Assembly (NCBI GenBank): GCA_003427395.1
Contig: BFEA01000406.1
Span: 1,376,631-1,398,070, forward strand
Reading direction: 5' to 3'
Length of the DNA stretch: 21,440 nucleotides
Source: Chara braunii
Lineage: Eukaryota > Streptophyta > Charophyceae > Charales > Characeae
The notes beneath the pieces were generated by a model. That model was not told the origin of the DNA, searched no databases, and worked only from the letters and a program-made list of their open reading frames with translations. A program made the position numbers and the translations under genes. Shown here one piece after another: positions 9,185 to 18,848 of this stretch (position 1 is the first letter of the stretch; each line of letters starts with the position of its first letter).

Positions 9185-9679
9185 TTGCAAAGTACCTCAG
9201 TCCCGGTTTCCTCGATCAGGACCCTTAGGTCTGCAGAAGGCCGAAGCGTCGTAAGGTGGGCCACGAGGCCGGTAACGAAAAGGCCAGACCGGTGAAAGTT
9301 TAATCGGTACCCGACAAAAAGGTCCAGGTCCAAAGTCGAATTGCAGCAGAGCACTCCAAGAAAGTCAGGAAGGTACAGGGGCTCAAAATCCACGCAGCAA
9401 ACACGCCGCGGGCAACAGGGACCGGTCAGAAGCAAACAAAGGCCAAGTCAAGCCACTATTAAAAGCTGCTCCGGTGCAACTCGTACAGACTGTTCGTTCC
9501 GCGAGAAGGCGGAAGAGCTGTTGACTGTTTGTGCGACATCACGACTTGGACTGCGCGCCAGAGAGCCTGTTGGGCAGCACTAGGGGTTGAGAGAGACAGG
9601 CGGCCATAGCCGCAGTAGAAGTAGGGCAGTAGGAGGAAGGCGGATGTATCCAGGGTTGTGATCCTCATAGCAGCAACGA

Positions 9680-9681
<2 letters not shown>

Positions 9682-9717
<36 letters not shown>

Positions 9718-9719
9718 AG
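9682..9719 (+). repeat. (CG)n(AG)n dinucleotide repeat
   Basis: About eight CG units pass directly into about twelve AG units. The CG part could take up Z-DNA under supercoiling; otherwise an ordinary microsatellite. Confidence 0.9.
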
Positions 9720-9794
9720 TCAACAACATACCTGATTGAGGCTGTTATTCACTCCGCTGTTGAGCGCTGGATGACTTGAAGTCTGAATTCGTGT

Positions 9795-9980
9795 AATATG
9801 ATCATCCATTGGAGTTGTTAAGCAGCACTAACCTCGTGTCCCATGTTTGGACTTTGGTGTGAATCTTCGTTTGAACTTTCACTGTGCAATATGATCATCC
9901 ATTGGAGTTGTTAAGCAGCACTAACCTCGTGTCCCATCTTTGGACTTTGGTGTGAATCTTCGTTTGAATTTTCATTGTGC
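9795..9980 (+). repeat. 93-bp tandem duplication at the 3' end of the LTR-like block
   Basis: Units 9795-9887 and 9888-9980 start with AATATGATCATCCATTGG and end with TGTGCA, and differ at only a few bases (for example ATGTTTGG against ATCTTTGG). Confidence 0.9.
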
Positions 9981-10059
9981 ACGTAAGTGTGGAACGTGAA
10001 TTTGAGCGGTTCATAGCAGCTGTACTTTGCCAAACTACTAAGCCCACATATTACAGACG

Positions 10060-10303
10060 TTGCTAAGCGCTAGGTGCTAAGTGCTAAGTGCTAACTAAGC
10101 ACACATAGTACACATGGTGCTAAGTGCTAAGTGCTAAGTCCTAAGTGCTATGTGCTAACTAAGTGCACATCGTACACACGGTGCTAAGTGCTAACTAAGC
10201 GCACATAGTATACACGGTGCTAAGTGCCAAGTGCTAACTAAGTGCACATCGTACACACGGTGCTAAGTGCTAAGTGCCAAGTGTGAAGTGCCAAATATGA
10301 AGA
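10060..10303 (+). repeat. Heptamer minisatellite (GTGCTAA) with higher-order units
   Basis: The 7-bp word GTGCTAA recurs with variants such as GTGCCAA and GTCCTAA. It is organised into larger blocks containing CTAACTAAGTGCACATCG followed by TACACACGGTGCTAAG, seen at about 10092, 10156, 10191 and 10233. It lies some 270 bp from the edge of the mitochondrial insertion. The heptamer is not the plant telomere repeat. Confidence 0.9.
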
Positions 10304-11031
<728 letters not shown>

Positions 11032-11300
11032 ATAGGGGTCAGTGCAGAACGCCTGCCCTCAGAACCACACGTGACAGTTTCCCGTCATGCAGCTCGCCCC
11101 CCAAAACCTTAGCCTTGTTTGTGGGCTCGGGAAGGGAAGCTGACAAACAGCTTCGCTTCGCGCCTTCCGACTCTTAGTTGTCCGGAATCAATCTCACGTG
11201 TAGCTAGAGTATTGATTTCCTGACCTTGCACTGTGCTCAGCAGACGCTTCGCGCCTGATCTGATGCCGGATAAGAGAATCGCAGATATCTGGAAAAAGGC
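11032..11300 (-). other. 3' end of a group II intron in cox2 (domains V and VI visible)
   Basis: Domain V is the 34 nt at 11095-11062. It begins GAGCTGCATGACGGGAAAC, closes with GUGUGGUUC, and folds as two helices with a GAAA tetraloop and a two-base bulge. Domain VI follows (GGGCAG pairing with CUG-A-CCC) with an unpaired A at 11039, seven bases before the proposed intron end at 11032, the standard branch-point geometry. The left border of intron-derived sequence is not clear; 11300 is a guess, and the 5' part with its GUGYG start was not found before trnF. Confidence 0.75.
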
Positions 11301-11369
11301 TAGAGGTGTGTCTTGTCTAGGCTGAGAAGTTGACCAAGTTGAGTTTCTTAAGAGAGATTGATGTTGCCT

Positions 11370-11442
11370 GTTTAGAAGTGGATTCGAACCACTGACACAA
11401 GGATTTTCAGTCCTTTGCTCTAACCAACTGAGCTACGTAAAC
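11370..11442 (-). tRNA. trnF: tRNA-Phe (GAA), mitochondrial type, in the nuclear copy
   Basis: The 73-nt sequence folds as a cloverleaf. The D stem is GCTC/GAGC, the anticodon stem AAGGA/TCCTT encloses CTGAAAA with anticodon GAA, and the T arm contains TTCGAATC with stem GTGG/CCAC. The acceptor stem GTTTACG/TCTAAAC has one C-C mismatch and one G-T pair, perhaps early decay. It lies 17 bp from the rps2 start on the opposite strand, a compact spacing typical of mitochondrial DNA. Probably silent in the nucleus, though tRNA copies can be transcribed by pol III. Confidence 0.9.
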
Positions 11443-11459
11443 AAAAACAAAATCAAACT

Positions 11460-11815
11460 ATGTTCAATTCAGAAAAGGTAATTCAAAGATTACTAAGTAC
11501 AAAGGCACATTTTGGTAATCGTACACCTACTTCAGACTTTCAGCCATATCTGTGCGGATTACAAAATGAAATCGCTATTATTGATTTAGAAAGAACACTT
11601 CTTTATTTACGAAGAGCTTGTAATTTCATTGAGTATATAATTCGTTCAAATGGTCGTATATTATTTGTAAATACTAATCCACAAAACAATCAAATAATTC
11701 AGAAAATGGCAAAAGAAACATGTCAAAGTTATATAAATCATAAATGGATTGGAGGTTTTTTAACCAATTGGAAGCACATTTTTCATGTACAAGCGCATTT
11801 TCAACGGTATATTGA
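11460..11815 (+). pseudogene. rps2: rps2 fragment (mitochondrial ribosomal protein S2), truncated
   Basis: S2 is a small-subunit ribosomal protein encoded in the mitochondrial DNA of charophytes, bryophytes and some vascular plants. The ATG at 11460 opens MFNSEKVIQRLLSTKAHFGN; family features follow in order: the THFGH-like start (KAHFGN), IAIIDLERTLLYLRRA, then ILFVNTN and WIGGFLTNWKH. Homology ends around HVQAHFQRY near residue 118, about half the usual length. The reading frame stays open to 12077, but the later residues do not look like S2 and come from a junction and flanking repeats. The N-terminal half has no stop or frameshift. Confidence 0.85.
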
Positions 11816-11950
11816 AGGATCCCTGGTGGTCGAAGGCCCTGGAGCCGTAAATCATGTAACTCTGTATAAGATCATCCGGCGAACAATCCGAGATAAACGG
11901 ATTCTCAAACTAAGTCTGTTCCTTCTTTTTTTTATCATCGGAGTTTGTAC

Positions 11951-12040
11951 GAACCCACAAGTTATGTTAGGTACGGAGCAGTCCAAAGACAAACAGAACC
12001 CACAAGTTATGTTAGGCACTGAGCAGTCCAAGGACATAAA
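11951..12040 (+). repeat. 45-bp tandem duplication right of the mitochondrial insertion
   Basis: Units 11951-11995 and 11996-12040 share GAACCCACAAGTTATGTTAG and GAGCAGTCCAA, with a few differences. A shorter related motif lies left of the insertion at 10442-10469. Confidence 0.9.
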
Positions 12041-12077
12041 AGAATTAGCATCAACCAGTTGTTTGCAGCAAGAATAA

Positions 12078-12570
12078 AATAAAAGGAGGAGGAAACTTAG
12101 AGAAGAAAATAAAAGACGCAGCTTGACGGCAGCTAGCATATCAAACCCATACAGCTGTCCCAAGCCTGGTGGTCCATTGGCCAACGGAATTAGAACATGC
12201 AACACCGCTGCAATTTGCATGTGAAATTTCGAGCCGTTCGCTGTTCGCTGCCACCAGGATCCGAACCTAAGACCCGTAGGCAGAATTTTTGTGCCAACCC
12301 TGGTGGTCGCTTAACAGAGGGCATTCCCGAAACAGGCCCACTGCGCTAAACATATTTATGTTGTCTTCCCGGGCGGGCGGGGAAGGGCCAAAGGGGATGT
12401 AGCGCTTATTAATCCTTCACCTCCCCTCCGCCTCCCAGCCCCCACCTTCATCCCCTGCTCCTCCAGAGGGACCCCTTTCCCACCCTGCCAAAATTTTGCC
12501 TTTTTTTCCACAGAAGAGAGAGAATCATGTGCCCAAGCGCTTCCTTTCACCACCAACCACCTTCCCAATA
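12078..12570. other. Intron sequence between the mitochondrial copy and exon 1
   Basis: Beyond the possible SINE at 12245-12350 there are scattered CCTGGTGG words (12165, 12299) and a C-rich stretch (12411-12485) just inside the exon 1 donor. No further gene recognised. Confidence 0.55.
12245..12350 (-). repeat. Possible tRNA-derived SINE head (A and B boxes)
   Basis: The minus strand reads TAGCGCAGTGGG (12347-12336), matching the pol III A-box consensus, and GGTTCGGATCC (12267-12257), one base off the B-box. The gap of about 69 nt is longer than in most tRNAs. CCACCAGG and CCTGGTGG (12251-12258, 12299-12306) form an inverted pair around the middle. No poly-A tail or target duplication was identified, so this is tentative. 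Confidence 0.3.
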
Positions 12571-12575
12571 CCCAC

Positions 12576-14172
12576 CTTCGGCGAGTTCGGTCGCTAGCTG
12601 ATCTGCTCTGTCGGTCTTCTCCTTTGCGATTGCTTGATGCTCGCGCAGTTTTCGACTAAGTTCGCTTATTTCTGCAGCCTTCTGGCTCAACTCCCTGGAT
12701 GCCGCTGCCTCTGCTTGTGCCGTTGCTGCAGTCTCCGTTTTCTGCTTCTCCAACTGCCTCCTCAGAGAGACGGCTTCCTTCTCCAGTTCGTTCAGTCTGT
12801 TCTCCGCTTCGATCCGTCTCTCCGCGTCCGCCTTTGACTTCGCTGACACTTCTCGCAACTTGTCCACCTCCGTCTTCCACACCCCGATGACCCTCCTCAA
12901 CTTCGCTGCATCCGCCGCCGATTCCTTCGCCTCCTCTCTTGCTTCTGTCTCTGCTTTCTTCAGTCTGTCCAACTCTTCAACAATTTTTTTCAACTCTGCA
13001 CTCCCCTTGTCGAGTTCCGTCTTCTTTGCTTTTCCATCCTGCCTTGCCACCCCCAGCTCTTCAGTGAGTCTCTTGAGCTCCCAGGAGTTCTCCTCCACTT
13101 GCTTTCTCAGTGCTGCTTCTGCACATTTCGCAGTTTCCAGCCGTTGAGCCATCGCCTTCCACTCTGCTTCGCCCTCATCGCGTTCTCTCTGCAGTAACTC
13201 TTGCGATCGCGTCGCCATTTCTAAGCTTTCGAGAAGCTCTTTCACTCGCCCCCTTCCCTCCTCCATTTCTCTCCTCATTGACTCTTGCACACGTTTGCTG
13301 TCCTCTAACTGTTTAGCCATCGACTTCAAAACTGCATCTTCCTCCTCGCGTTCTCTCTGCAATGCCTCTTGCGACAGCTTCATTGTTTCCAAGCTTTCAC
13401 GCAATTCTTTCATCAGCACCTGGTCTTCCTCCATTTCTCTCTTCATCGACTCTTCCGCACGTTTGCTGTTTTCCAACTGTTCAGCCATCGACGTCCACCC
13501 TGCATCGCCCTCTTCACGTTCTCTCTGCATTGCGTCTTGCGACCGCTTTGCCGCTTCCAAGCTTTCGAGAAGCCCTTTCAATTGTGCCTGGCTCTCCTCC
13601 GCTTCCCTCTTCAACGACTCTTCCTCCCGTTTGCCGTCTTCCAACTGTTTGGCCATCAACTTTCGCTCGGCGTCGCCTTCGTCGCGTTCTCTCTGCAACG
13701 CCTCTTGCGATCGCTTCGCCGCTTCCAAGCTTTCGAGAACCCCTTTCAACCTCCCCTTCCCCTCCTCCATTTCTCTCTTCATCGAGTCTTCCACGCATTT
13801 CCTCTCTTCTAACAGTTTAGATATCCGTTTGATCTCCGCATCTTTCTCCTCCACATCCCTCTTTACCCGCTCTTCAGACTCTTTCACTCCTCTTCTGAGC
13901 ACTTCCAACTCCTCCCCCATTCTTCTCAACTCCCCATCCTTCTCCTCCAGTTCAGACTTCAACTTCGAGTCCGCATTCGTCGCATCTCCGAGACGTTCCA
14001 GCACTTTCTTCATTTCTGCATCCTTCTCCTGCAGTTCCATCTTCAGTGCATCCATTTCTCTTACCTCGTCCTTGGAAACACCGCTCTCTGTGCTTTCTGA
14101 GCCCATGCTAGGCTGGCGCGCTCCACCCCTTCCCCCCTTGCCGCCCTTTTTTTTAGTCCTTTCCGAGGCCAT
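12576..14172 (-). CDS. Coiled-coil (GRIP-golgin candidate) gene, exon 1
   Basis: The ATG at 14172 opens MASERTKKKGGKGGRGGARQ, a short basic Gly/Lys N-terminus. Residues from about 35 to the end form one long, Lys/Glu-rich heptad coiled coil. Residues 131-354 consist of four 56-residue repeats (eight heptads each), starting at residues 131, 187, 243 and 299 with M/L-K/R-R-E and containing LESLEAAKRSQEALQRE-like cores. The exon ends in phase 1 at 12576 before a GTGGGT donor; read-through past the donor reaches a stop at once. It joins exon 2 as TELAEAQKK. A second in-frame ATG at 14106 follows a near-repeat of the first (ARKPSMASE / ARQPSMGSE), so either could be used. A Golgi tether or other scaffold role is inferred only from the coiled coil and the golgin-like segment in exons 2 and 3. 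Confidence 0.8.
13111..13782 (-). repeat. Four 168-bp coding repeats (56 residues each)
   Basis: The exon 1 repeats have an exact 168-bp period with no indels, and units differ mainly by substitutions. The length is eight whole heptads, so duplication keeps both frame and coiled-coil register. Confidence 0.9.
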
Positions 14173-14189
14173 GCTCGGCTTCCGTGCTC

Positions 14190-14318
14190 CTTCCCTTACC
14201 CCTCTCTGCTGTCTTAAATACCTGCCCCTGCTCCCCCTTCCCCTGCAGCCCCCCCTTCCCTTACCCCTCTCTGCTGTCTTAAATACCTGCCCCTGCTCCC
14301 CCTTCCCCTGCAGCCCCC
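14190..14318. promoter_or_regulatory. 65-bp tandem duplication carrying TATA-like boxes, upstream of exon 1
   Basis: CTGTCTTAAATACCTGCCCC and its surroundings occur twice, 65 bp apart. On the minus strand each copy offers TATTTAAG (14220-14213 and 14285-14278), about 42 and 107 bp upstream of the ATG at 14172. This could be the core promoter in duplicate, or 5' UTR if transcription starts further up. Confidence 0.45.
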
Positions 14319-14634
14319 CCCCCCCTTCCCGCCCTTACCCTGTCCTCTTTCTCCCACCTGCCTGTCTGCCGATGACACCCGTGCCCTGCTTTCTGACTGA
14401 AGGGGGATCTTATTTGTTCCGTCCTTGTCCTTGCTGGCTCATCATCGTCATCTGATCTATGCCGTGATCAGCCATTCTGCTTGAACAAAAAGCAGGCAGC
14501 ATCACTGTTCTTGGCAATCGGGTAGATGGCAGTGGTTAGGTAAAAGCACCTCCAGCCTGCACAGGGCAACAAATACAATAAGCCATGGTTTTTCCATACC
14601 CACCAAAGGAATTTGCCCACCGACCCACATACAG

Positions 14635-14719
<85 letters not shown>

Positions 14720-15180
14720 AGGGCAGACCTAAATGTCAAGGATGGGAATTGTTTCATTGATGCCGGTTTTTCCCTCTTCGCAGTGGCTCATTGTTTTACT
14801 CCTTTCTTTTCCCACGGAGTCATTTCATCGGCTAGAGAAAGCCGAGAAAACATACCTTCAATACCATGATATGTTACTGTGCACATCACGCACTTTGCAG
14901 ATCTGTACACATTTTAGCCATGAATCACAGCCTCCGCTGGGACAGAAAAAGAAAAAAGGCCACTCCCTCGCGCCTCTCCATCACAGGGGGGGGCAGGGAA
15001 AACGCGTACAGATGGGGAGCTACACAGTCATCTTCAACCGAATTGAACGCCCAGTAGGTCGGAGACAAGCAAGTGAAAAAGAAGAAAGAAGTGTTAAGTT
15101 AGAGAGGGGCTGCCAAGATGTCAACAGTGCGCATGACGTAGTGTTTGAGGAGTTTTTTTCTTCCTCCGAGTCGAACGTAC
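14319..15180. other. Sequence between the PPR exon and the coiled-coil gene
   Basis: If the contig is right, this is intron downstream of the PPR exon donor at 15180, followed by the upstream region of the coiled-coil gene. It contains C-runs (14313-14323), a long (CT)n and no PPR-like continuation. Nothing else recognised. Confidence 0.55.
14641..14716 (+). repeat. (CT)38 microsatellite
   Basis: A perfect 76-bp CT run. It is a plausible weak point for assembly and lies between the two minus-strand genes. Confidence 0.97.
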
Positions 15181-17716
15181 CTGCCTTGGCGAAGACTTTG
15201 ATCATCGTCCCGTATGTGACTATGGTCCGGTCCATTCCGTTATTCACCATCTCTTCGTAAATCCGAGAAGCCGCTTCAATCGCTCGACTGCGCCGCCGGT
15301 TATCTTCGCGATCTCCTCTATCAATCCGCTCTAACTCCTCTGCACAGATCCCAAGGAACGAGTGGTACGTGAACACATCCGGTCTGTGTCCTCTGGCGAC
15401 CATTTCTTCCAGCAACTGCTCCCCTCTTTCTACCCCCAGACACCCCTTCATAATTGCGTCCAAAGCCACGTTAAATGACGTAGTGTCAAGCATACCCTCT
15501 CCCTCCCCCTCCCCCGTCCCCTCTCCTTCTCCGCCGTCACCCCGCCGCCAAGTCTCTGCCTCTTTAAATAACTCCAGAGCCGCCGTATGCCTACCACAAC
15601 GCACCCTGGCTGTCATCATTGCATTGATAAACGCTGTGTCGATCGCAGTCGCACCCCCTCCACCCACTTGTGCGCGGCCATCGCTCCTCCTCCTTCCGCT
15701 TCTCCTCCTCCCTCTCCTCCTTGGTCCTGTGCCGTTGTCCCGAGCTGAGCTCCTCTCCTCTTGTCCTCCTGCTCCTTCACCTTCCACCGTCGTTGATTCT
15801 CCTCCTCCTCCTTCTCCTCCTCCTTCTCCTCCTCCTTCTCCTCCTCCTTCTCCTCCTCCTTCTCCTCCTCCTATTCTTCGTCTAGCTATGACAAACACTT
15901 CTTCTGCCTCATCTGCTCTACCATGCTTGCCCAGAATTTCGACCACGGTCGTCAATACATGCGGATCTCTCATCAGCCACCCTCTCTCCTCCATCCAACG
16001 GACAAGTTCCAGCGCCCCTCTCCAGTCTCCCTTCTCTCCCAATAACCCCGCTACTCGATTTAACTGCCGGCCCACTCTCCCATAAGGTATACTACTCCTC
16101 ACCCTCCTCTCCTCCGCAGCTTCTGCCCTGTCCCCCTCCACTTCCGCTGCTGCTGCTCGCACTACTTCTAATCTTCTTTCTCCTCCGCCGCCGCCGCCAT
16201 CGCCATGCTCCCCGACAGTCTCCCTCTCTCCCTCCTCCTCTGCTTCTGCCCGCTCAGCAAACTTCTTATCGCCCGAGTTCTCTCCTTCTTCAGGCCTTCC
16301 GTGCATCTCCCTTCTCAGACGATCGTGCCACGTGTCAAGGGCCGCAGTCACCCCATTCCGATAGATCTCTTTCACGAGGAGGTCCACCTCCTCCCGCCGC
16401 TTCTCTAGCCGCCTCTCCATCTCGTCCTCCTTCATACTCCTCCATGGCTTCTCTCTTTTTTCATTTTCAGCAATTCCCGCCATCGACGTATCGTCTCGCC
16501 CTGCAGTTCTCTCCTCTGCTGCCACGTCTGCTACGTCCCCTTCGCCCGCTGGATTCCGCTGGTTTCCGCTGGATATCCGCCTCCGCCCTACAGATCCCGA
16601 CATGCCTCTTCCCGCTTGCAAACTCCCCACCGTCTCCGCCTGCCTAAGACCCTCCTCCCTCTCCTTCAATCCCCGATCTCCATTGCTTTCGCTTGCACCA
16701 TCGTCGGCAGCCGTTAGACGACGACAGTCTTCGCGCTTTTCGCCCCGCCGCCGTCGATCTCCAATCAACGACCCGGCTTGTACTTGCAACAACCCCTCTT
16801 CTCCCTGGCTACCCCTAGCACAGTCACCTCCCTCTCCCATCGAACCCTTCCCTGATCTGACCGCTGCTTCTTCAGGCACCAGCCCTCTTCTTACCCGGAG
16901 GGGATCCTCCCCCTCCCGTGCTGCTGATGCATCCCTCCGTCCCGCCCTCCACATAACCGGGTCAGACACATCTGTCAGCGAACCCTCCGCTGCCTTTCCA
17001 CCGCCGCCGCTGTAGAACCTCCCACCCTCCTCCAGCGTCCCTTCTTGCCGCAGTTTCTCTCTTGTTGCCTTCTCATCCCCCAGAAGGAGGAGAGTTCGAT
17101 CCCCTGCTCTCTGCACAGGTAGCGGGCTCCCGCCAGAAGGAGGCAAAGCCACTGCCGCCTCCGCCTCCCCCGCCTCCCTTCCCGAACTGCGCGCCATCCA
17201 TACCCCCCCCTTCCTGGTTTCCAACTTCGCCGGCCTGGACGTGGTCCCTCGGTAGCTCCGATCTTCCGCTCCCGCCGTCGACCCCTCATCGGCGCAAGCG
17301 CTCCCCGAGGCCGCCGCCACAAGGAAGCGCCTCTGAACCTCCCGCCACGACAATTTCCCATCAAGTACTGACACCGCGGACCCTTTGTTGCCGCTCAGCT
17401 TGTAGATCGCCCAGCAGCAGCAGCCGCAAAGGGTGATGGGAGACGACGCCCGACGGGTCGCCGCCGCCGCAAGCAACATCGTCGTGATCGCAGCCCGCCA
17501 CGCGGCCTCTGGCAAGAGCGCCAGATCAACGGTCCTCACCATCCCACAGCGGACCCCGCTGCCCCTAACTAATTTACCCCGTGCCAGGAGGCAAATTCGA
17601 GAGCGCGCCCCCCCCTGCTTGCGCGGCGGTGGCTCTGCATGACACAACGGACAGACCACTTTCGCCTGTGGTGCAGTCAGATCCCATCGCCTGCCCCGAG
17701 CCTCCCATACTGTCAC
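15181..17716 (-). CDS. P-class pentatricopeptide repeat (PPR) protein, large first visible exon
   Basis: PPR proteins bind organellar RNA and act in its processing, stability or translation. With the ATG at 17716 the exon encodes 845 codons plus one base, ending GCC AAG GCA G before a GTACGT donor at 15180. Residues 1 to about 550 are Arg/Glu/Gly-rich and low in conservation; a later ATG near 17542 (MVRTVDLALLPEAAW) would give a hydrophobic, Ala/Arg-rich N-terminus more like an organelle targeting peptide. PPR motifs begin near residues 552, 585, 693, 743, 780 and 832; the last (IVTYGTMIKVFAKAG) is cut by the intron. A Gly/Glu-rich insert (about 616-690) separates the second and third motifs. 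The partner exon that completes motif six is at 21012-21340, which is upstream in this contig: see the findings. Confidence 0.85.
15794..15872. repeat. 12-bp repeat coding Gly-Gly-Gly-Glu linker in the PPR exon
   Basis: TCTCCTCCTCCT repeats about six times on the plus strand, encoding GGGE units on the minus strand between PPR motifs two and three. Confidence 0.9.
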
Positions 17717-18240
17717 ACACTACCATATGATGGTCAGTTCCTTGGCATCTCCGGTCGGAGAAGCAGAAGAACAAGACGAACAAGAAAAAGAAGAAGAGGA
17801 AGAGGAAGAGGAAGAAGGCGTGGGAAAGAAGGAGGAAAACGGAGGGCAAAGGGTAAACGAACAAGTGCCGTTAATTGAGAACAGCTCAGGTCAACGAAAG
17901 CCTGAGCCAGCTTGTTGAACGAAACGCGGTGACCCGACTCCCAGTCATTCGAATGCCAGTACGCTACGCTGCTGCACAACCCTTTCATGCGTTCGCCCGC
18001 ATGCGATTCCCGCCCGCATGCGACACCGGCCAAAGAGTACAGAAGCCGCTAAACTCCTTCCGTCTCTATCAGGACAAGTCAATTAGTGGTGACGTTAATT
18101 ACAGTAATTGTTCGAAAAGACGACAGGTCATATGTTTAGCCAAGCAGGGAATGGCATCCCCTTGATTACGTATAGGCTCAGGAAGGAGTAGTGATAGGTA
18201 GGTACTGAAAAAGGTGAATTTGAGAGAGAAGAAGAATATC
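17717..18240. other. Region upstream of the PPR gene; no gene seen
   Basis: Presumably 5' UTR and promoter of the minus-strand PPR gene. It has a purine-rich tract on the plus strand (17760-17820) and a small duplicated word CCCGCATGCGA (about 17997 and 18012). No clear TATA box was identified. Confidence 0.5.
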
Positions 18241-18366
18241 GGCCTTCTGGTGAATTACTCACCGATTTTTTGCAAAACGAGAAAGGATCTTCTGCTAGAA
18301 TATGGGATGAAGATACACGGGCATAATTTTTGTCGTTTGTGCATCTGGTGAGTACGGAGCGAGGCC
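18241..18366. repeat. Foldback unit 1 of four
   Basis: Left arm GGCCTTCTGGTGAATTACTC (18241 on) and right arm ending GGTGAGTACGGAGCGAGGCC are imperfect inverted repeats. The interior shares GCTAGAA and TAATTTTTGTC-like words with the other units. Confidence 0.6.
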
Positions 18367-18379
18367 CTATGGCTTTAGT

Positions 18380-18584
18380 TTTCAAACAGGCGAAGGACGA
18401 ACGATACAAAAACATGGCGGGGTCCTTCGGGACATCCGTTAAAATTGGAACGATACAGAGAAAGAGAAGATCATTGCAAAAAAAAAAAAAAAAAAAGGAG
18501 GTCAGCTAGCATGGCCCCTGCGTTTTCACGGATGACACGCAGTTTCAAACAGGCGAAGGACGAACGATACAAAAACATGGCGGG
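18380..18584. repeat. 42-bp direct repeat pair
   Basis: TTTCAAACAGGCGAAGGACG and the following 22 bases are identical at 18380-18421 and 18543-18584. The copies lie in the spacer between foldback units 1 and 2, suggesting that larger blocks were duplicated. An A-run (18478-18497) lies between them. Confidence 0.9.
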
Positions 18585-18653
18585 CACTTCGAAGACGACC
18601 TATAAATGGCGGGAATTGCTTCGAAAGACCACAGGACATCTCTGTTTGGCCAA

Positions 18654-18848
18654 GGCCATCGCCACACCACACTCGAAATGTGCAAAATGAGAATGAACCT
18701 CACGCTAGAAACATGGCCAGATGGGCCATCGCCACACCACACTCGAAATGTGCAAAATGAGAATGAACCTCACGCTAGAAACATGGCCAGATGCACCCGC
18801 AACATTTTTGTCTTTTTCACCCCTTTCGAGAGTGGTGTGGCGAGGCCC
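18654..18848. repeat. Foldback unit 2, with a 70-bp perfect tandem duplication of its left half
   Basis: Positions 18654-18723 and 18724-18793 are identical; each starts GGCCATCGCCACACCACACT. The right arm CTTTCGAGAGTGGTGTGGCG (18823 on) is complementary to the left arm with one or two mismatches. Confidence 0.85.

Larger units (their letters stand above)
9185..9985 (+). repeat. LTR-like block, plus strand, diverged relative of the 5345-6300 block
   Basis: Shares ordered words with the block at 5345-6300: GGCCATAGCCGCAG (about 9602), CGCTGTTGAGCGCTGG (about 9757), TTGGAGTTGTTAAGCAGC and GTGTGAATCTTCG near the 3' end. TATTAAAA at 9457-9464 sits where a TATA box would be. No primer site or coding part follows, so it may be a solo LTR or fragment. 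The left edge is uncertain. It is inside the first intron of the coiled-coil gene. Confidence 0.4.

Noticed and set aside
10060-10303. Possible interstitial telomere repeat
   Set aside because: The heptamer GTGCTAA is not a rotation or variant of the plant telomere heptamer TTTAGGG.
11852-12220. Minus-strand 122-codon frame right of rps2
   Set aside because: Antisense to the NUMT junction and a 45-bp duplication; no recognisable protein.
13295-14455. Long plus-strand reading frame rich in Ser opposite exon 1
   Set aside because: Antisense shadow of the Lys/Glu coiled-coil codons; low complexity and no family features.
14536-14869. Frames with Arg-Glu or Ser-Leu runs over the CT repeat
   Set aside because: Direct products of the (CT)38 microsatellite.
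15369-16085. Plus-strand Pro/Ser-rich frame opposite the PPR exon
   Set aside because: Shadow of Gly/Glu/Arg codons on the minus strand, where PPR motifs are clear.
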